The position numbers were made by a program, and so were the translations under genes. From Betaproteobacteria bacterium (GTDB lineage Bacteria; Pseudomonadota; Gammaproteobacteria; Burkholderiales; SG8-39), in NCBI GenBank assembly GCA_005882235.1, contig VBCT01000014.1, positions 1-7,845 on the forward strand: 7,845 bases of DNA. The letters are read 5' to 3'. Below the pieces are notes generated by a model. The model ran no database searches, had not been told where the DNA came from, and saw only the letters and a list, made by a program, of their open reading frames with translations. Positions 5,307 to 7,845 of the stretch are shown here, in pieces. How positions within the stretch are numbered: position 1 is the stretch's first letter; the number at the start of each line of letters is the position of its first letter.

Positions 5307-5455
5307 AGATCGACCCGAAAGAATTCCGCGTGGAGGCGGGCGAAAAAGTCAGGCTCGAAGGCTATGCCGCAGCCCGGGCCTGGACCTCGCGCTCGAAGGC
5401 GAGCGCGCGCTTGACGCTGTCGCGCTTCATCATCCGCTCGCCGTGGCCGGCGTAG
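5303..5455 (+). pseudogene. Truncated 5' end of a polyphosphate kinase 2-like gene
   Basis: The ATG at 5303 overlaps the Spy-like stop codon as ATGA. The first 22 or so residues, MKIDPKEFRVEAGEKVRLEG and onward, match the characteristic opening of polyphosphate kinase 2 (pattern FRVxxGxKVxL). After about position 5368 the frame merely reads antisense through the 3' end of the glutathione S-transferase and stops at 5453-5455, so the reading frame encodes only 50 residues. Everything needed for catalysis (P-loop, lid) is absent. PPK2 enzymes transfer phosphate between polyphosphate and nucleotides and are about 230-300 residues or longer, so over 90% is missing. The assignment rests on a short N-terminal match and is moderate; the alternative is a short chance frame. 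Coupled translation with the Spy-like gene supports that a real gene once began here. Confidence 0.55.
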
Positions 5456-6000
5456 TTCTGGAACGGCGGTATTTCGATCTTGAACACTCCGAACCGCCTC
5501 CACACCCAGAAGAGGTAGGCGTCGACCGCGGTCCAGTGGTCGAACATCCATTCTTTCCCGGCCAGCATGCCGTCCACGATCCTGAAGTTTCTGATCACTT
5601 CCTCGAGGGCGAGCTTACGGACGCTTTCTTCGCTGCCGGGGACGCCACAATAGCGGGCCGGGTCGAAAATCCGGGTGAGGGGAGGATGCAGCCCCGACGC
5701 GCACCACGCCATCAGCGACAGCGCCTTGATCGCGTTCTTCGGCTCCGTGGGCAACAGCTTTTTGTCGGGAAAAGCATTCGCGAGCCAGGTGAGGATGGCG
5801 ACATTTTCGGTGAGCGGTTCGCCGTCGACCACGAGCACCGGCACCTTCGCCTTGGGATTGATCCGCAGGTACTCGGCGTCGTGCTGCTGCTTGTTCTTGA
5901 GCGAGATCGGCTTCACGTCGAACTCCGCGCCCGACTCGTGCAGGGTCACCAGCGGAACGAGCGAGCAGGCGATCGGGGCGTAGTAGAGAGTGAGTTTCAT
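5362..6000 (-). CDS. Glutathione S-transferase family protein
   Basis: A 212-residue cytoplasmic protein with an N-terminal thioredoxin-fold domain (about residues 1-80) and a helical C-terminal domain. The opening MKLTLYYAPIACSLVPLVTL places Cys12 where beta-class bacterial GSTs have their catalytic cysteine. The cis-proline is Pro54 in AKVPVLVVDG, and the glutathione-binding loop reads LTENVAIL, with Asn in place of the usual Ser after Glu65. The C-terminal domain has the conserved helix-capping Asp160 in TAVDAYLF. It is expected to conjugate or reduce electrophiles with glutathione; the substrate is unknown. Its ATG overlaps the DoxX stop codon (ATGA), so the two are translationally coupled. 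Its stop codon lies within the truncated PPK2-like frame on the other strand, indicating a rearrangement boundary close to its 3' end. Confidence 0.93.
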   Translation of the reverse strand: MKLTLYYAPIACSLVPLVTLHESGAEFDVKPISLKNKQQHDAEYLRINPKAKVPVLVVDGEPLTENVAILTWLANAFPDKKLLPTEPKNAIKALSLMAWCASGLHPPLTRIFDPARYCGVPGSEESVRKLALEEVIRNFRIVDGMLAGKEWMFDHWTAVDAYLFWVWRRFGVFKIEIPPFQNYAGHGERMMKRDSVKRALAFEREVQARAAA

Positions 6001-6404
6001 GAAAGACCAAGCTTTGGCCCGAGGGCGGCCGCTCCGTCCCCGAGCAAGGCCAGCGCGAGCAGGCCTACCACCCAGAAGGCGGGGTATTCCCAGCCGCCGT
6101 CCTTGTTGGTGAAGAGCCAGCCGGCCTTGCCGTGAACCAGCACGATCGTGCCGAGCATGAGCGGCACCAGCGCCAACGCCACCCAGCGAGTCTCGATGCC
6201 GAGGATGAGCAGGATGCCGCCGACGATTTCCGCCGCCATCGTCAGATACGCAAACTCACCCGGGAGGCCGAGCGATTTGAAAAATTGGGCGGTGCCTGAA
6301 GGCGTAAATACCTTGACCTTCACCCAGGCATGGGCGAGAAACATCACGCCCAGGGCGAGGCGCAGGAGCAAGGCCGCAACCGCTGCCTGTTCGGGGTTCG
6401 TCAT
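5997..6404 (-). CDS. DoxX family integral membrane protein
   Basis: A 135-residue inner-membrane protein with four predicted membrane spans, at about residues 7-28, 51-71, 74-91 and 108-127. Features typical of DoxX/DoxD-like proteins are the opening RLALGVMFLAHAWVKV, the PSGTAQFFKSLGLP loop, the second helix with AAEIVGGILLILG, and a short loop with GGWEYP before the last helix. Members are linked to thiol or redox homeostasis and sometimes to resistance to oxidants, but the biochemical role is poorly defined. The ATG at 6404 is preceded by GAGGAGG seven bases upstream. It overlaps the glutathione S-transferase by four bases, a pairing that suggests a shared detoxification or redox role. The 76-base gap from the upstream small gene holds only a weak GGCT/AGCC stem and no clear promoter. 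Confidence 0.93.
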   Translation of the reverse strand: MTNPEQAAVAALLLRLALGVMFLAHAWVKVKVFTPSGTAQFFKSLGLPGEFAYLTMAAEIVGGILLILGIETRWVALALVPLMLGTIVLVHGKAGWLFTNKDGGWEYPAFWVVGLLALALLGDGAAALGPKLGLS

Positions 6405-6480
6405 CGGAAATCCTCCTCTGGAGTGGAACCGCGACTATCTTATGCCCATCCGTCGGGGCTCCGCGAAGCCTTGAGAACCG

Positions 6481-6714
6481 CTATCCACCATCCAAAGCCA
6501 GCCATGCCACCCTTGATTTCGCTTGAGCAAGGGCGTCTTCCGCCGTAGCGAAGACCTGAAGCGAGTAACGGTGGAGCGAAAACCAACCGTTCACGTCCTC
6601 CGGATCCCTGCGATATTCCTCGAAACCGAATGTACCGTCGGCACGCACGAAAATATCGACACAGTGATCGCCTGCGGAGTTTTCGAGAGACGTCAGAACC
6701 TTCGACGCGGGCAT
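6481..6714 (-). CDS. Small hypothetical protein downstream of the ribonucleotide reductase
   Basis: A 77-residue soluble protein that I know only as a conserved hypothetical type. It appears to be a small alpha/beta domain: a strand pair (DHCVDIFVRADGTFGFEEYR), an acidic turn (RDPEDVNGWF), another strand (SLHRYSLQVF) and a C-terminal helix (TAEDALAQAKSRVAWLAL). The regular pattern of hydrophobic and charged residues argues for a genuine product. The ATG at 6714 is the best start although no strong Shine-Dalgarno precedes it. The frame stays open upstream, and a GTG overlapping the reductase stop codon is an alternative that would add several residues. It lies 23 bases after the reductase gene and is probably cotranscribed with it. 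Function unknown. Confidence 0.75.
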   Translation of the reverse strand: MPASKVLTSLENSAGDHCVDIFVRADGTFGFEEYRRDPEDVNGWFSLHRYSLQVFATAEDALAQAKSRVAWLALDGG

Positions 6715-6737
6715 TGCCGAAAATATAGGCTCTGAGC

Positions 6738-7845
6738 TTACCCGCACACCCCCACCCACCCGCAGGCGCTGCAGAAATCGCAGCCGTCCTTCCTGATCAG
6801 CGCGAAGTTGCTGCAGTCGGGGCATTTCATGCCCTTCATCTTCGGCGCGGCGCCGGGCGCAGGGGGCTCGAGCACGCCCATCGCCTGCACCGGGTAGCCT
6901 TCCTCGTCCAAGATGCCGAGCATGGCGTAGCGGTGGATGATGAGGCGCGCGACGTACGACACCGTCGAGGGCCAGTTCTGCTGCTTGCGCGAGCCCGGCG
7001 TGAACGCCATAAAGTCGCCGAGCGGTTCGGGGTAGTTCAACAACTTGCGCAATTTCATCCCTATCCACGCCGGATCGACGACGCGCATGTCGAGCGACAG
7101 GATCTTGCACAGGCCGTCGAGCGAGCGCGGGTACTCGCCCGAAAGCCACATCGAGTAGGGGCGCGTGACGCCGTCGGGGAGCGTGATCTCCTTCAAGCCC
7201 AGCACGAAGTCGTCGCGGCCGGCGGGATTGAGCACGTCCACCGTCCACGACATGGTGCCGTCGGCGCCGGTCTTCGGCTCCTTCAGGCTGAACATCGCGT
7301 CGAGCACCGGGCCGTGCTTTTCCTCGGGCAGCGCAGCGCACCAGCTGCGCGACCGCCGAGCACAGGCTCGGCATGCGCCGCTTTTCGCCGTGCGGCGGGA
7401 AGGGCATGTCGAAGGCGTCGTCCCCCGAGGTCTTGGCGAGCGTCTCGAGCTTGAGGCGCAGCCACGCGGGGTCGTTCGCGCGCATGTCCATCGAGAGCGT
7501 CTTTGCGACAGCCCCGAGGCCGCGCGGCTGCTCGGCCCCATTCACCCACGCCTCGAAGGGATGCGCGCGGGTCTCGGTCTCCACGTGCCCGACGAAGAGC
7601 GCGAACTGCCCGTGCGGGTGCTCGATCATGTAAGTCCAGGCCGGGTTTCCTCCGGCGAGCTTGGGCCGGCCCGGCCAGCGCAAGGACGCGAGCACCGGCT
7701 CGGGCACCGCCTTGATCTCGATGCGGCGGTCGCGGTCGCTGCCGACGAAGTCCTGCGGCCGGGACTCCCGCCCCACGGAAAGCACCGACCCGATGATGTT
7801 GTTCGGCCGATAAGTCGCGAGCCCCTTCAGCCCCGACTTCCATGC
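6738..7845 (-). CDS. nrdJ: Adenosylcobalamin-dependent ribonucleotide reductase, C-terminal part, frameshifted
   Basis: The 3' part of a class II (vitamin B12-dependent) ribonucleoside-diphosphate reductase, which makes deoxyribonucleotides for DNA synthesis without oxygen dependence. The 5' part lies beyond the right edge. The first visible residues, AWKSGLKGLATYRPNNIIGS, end the catalytic core. The family-specific C-terminal region follows: VGRESRPQDFVGSDRDRRIE, NPAWTYMIEHPHGQFALFVG, WVNGAEQPRGLGAVAKTLSM, then SWTVDVLNPAGRDDFVLGLK and KQQNWPSTVSYVARLIIHRY. It closes in a zinc-ribbon-like tail with CPDC and CSAC (MKCPDCSNFALIRKDGCDFC). The two halves are in different frames. The upstream frame is right through CSAVAQLV, and the downstream frame is right from about CAALPEEKHGPVLDAMF; the break lies near 7327-7341. 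Either the gene is inactivated or the base sequence is wrong there. The stop is TAA at 6738-6740. Confidence 0.9.

Noticed and set aside
4475..5455. Long plus-strand frame of 326 codons
   Set aside because: It runs out of frame through two genes that have signal peptides and good ribosome binding sites. Only its last part, from the ATG at 5303, is meaningful, as the PPK2-like remnant.
5110..6135. Plus-strand frame of 341 codons
   Set aside because: Overlaps the Spy-like gene out of frame and then runs antisense to the GST; Arg-rich shadow translation.
6933..7454. Plus-strand frame of 173 codons
   Set aside because: Antisense to the ribonucleotide reductase C-terminal region, no motif or ribosome binding site.

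Overview
The window is a GC-rich chromosomal segment that reads as a betaproteobacterium, most likely Burkholderiales or a close relative. The evidence is a cold-shock gene followed by a second-type IF-1 with a basic tail, an adenosylcobalamin-dependent ribonucleotide reductase of the type common in that group, and densely packed catabolic genes with high-GC codon use. There are no RNA genes, CRISPR arrays, integrases, transposases or recognisable defence genes. All assignments come from reading translations and motifs by eye; no database search was possible.

Layout. (1) Positions 1-2946, minus strand: a probable catabolic operon, read right to left, of a D-2-hydroxyacid dehydrogenase, an SRPBCC/AHSA1-type small-ligand-binding protein, a single-domain cupin and an acyl-CoA dehydrogenase that runs off the left edge. 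(2) Positions 2947-3770: a divergent intergenic region with a plausible promoter and structured leader, then a cold-shock protein and an IF-1 paralogue on the plus strand, both with strong ribosome binding sites. (3) Positions 3771-5361: an unrecognised 78-residue gene (minus), then two plus-strand genes for exported helical proteins, the second Spy/CpxP-like (LTxxQ). A start codon overlapping the second gene opens what looks like the first ~20 codons of a polyphosphate kinase 2 gene, cut off where the convergent neighbour begins. (4) Positions 5362-7845, minus strand: the C-terminal part of the vitamin-B12-dependent ribonucleotide reductase (frameshifted), a small unknown protein, a DoxX-family membrane protein and a glutathione S-transferase; the last two overlap by ATGA.

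How the genes may work together: the minus block at the left fits degradation of an acyl-CoA or hydroxyacid substrate. The csp-infA pair fits adjustment of translation at low temperature. The two exported proteins fit envelope stress. DoxX plus GST is a common redox or detoxification pairing.

I do not see a clearly new multi-gene system. The oddities worth checking are: an SRPBCC gene with no ATG, GTG or TTG start whose frame joins the upstream dehydrogenase by a -1 step at an AAAA run beside the stop codon; a frameshift in the ribonucleotide reductase; a decapitated PPK2-like gene; and a 30/35 direct repeat that copies the last codons of the 153-residue gene into the spacer after infA.
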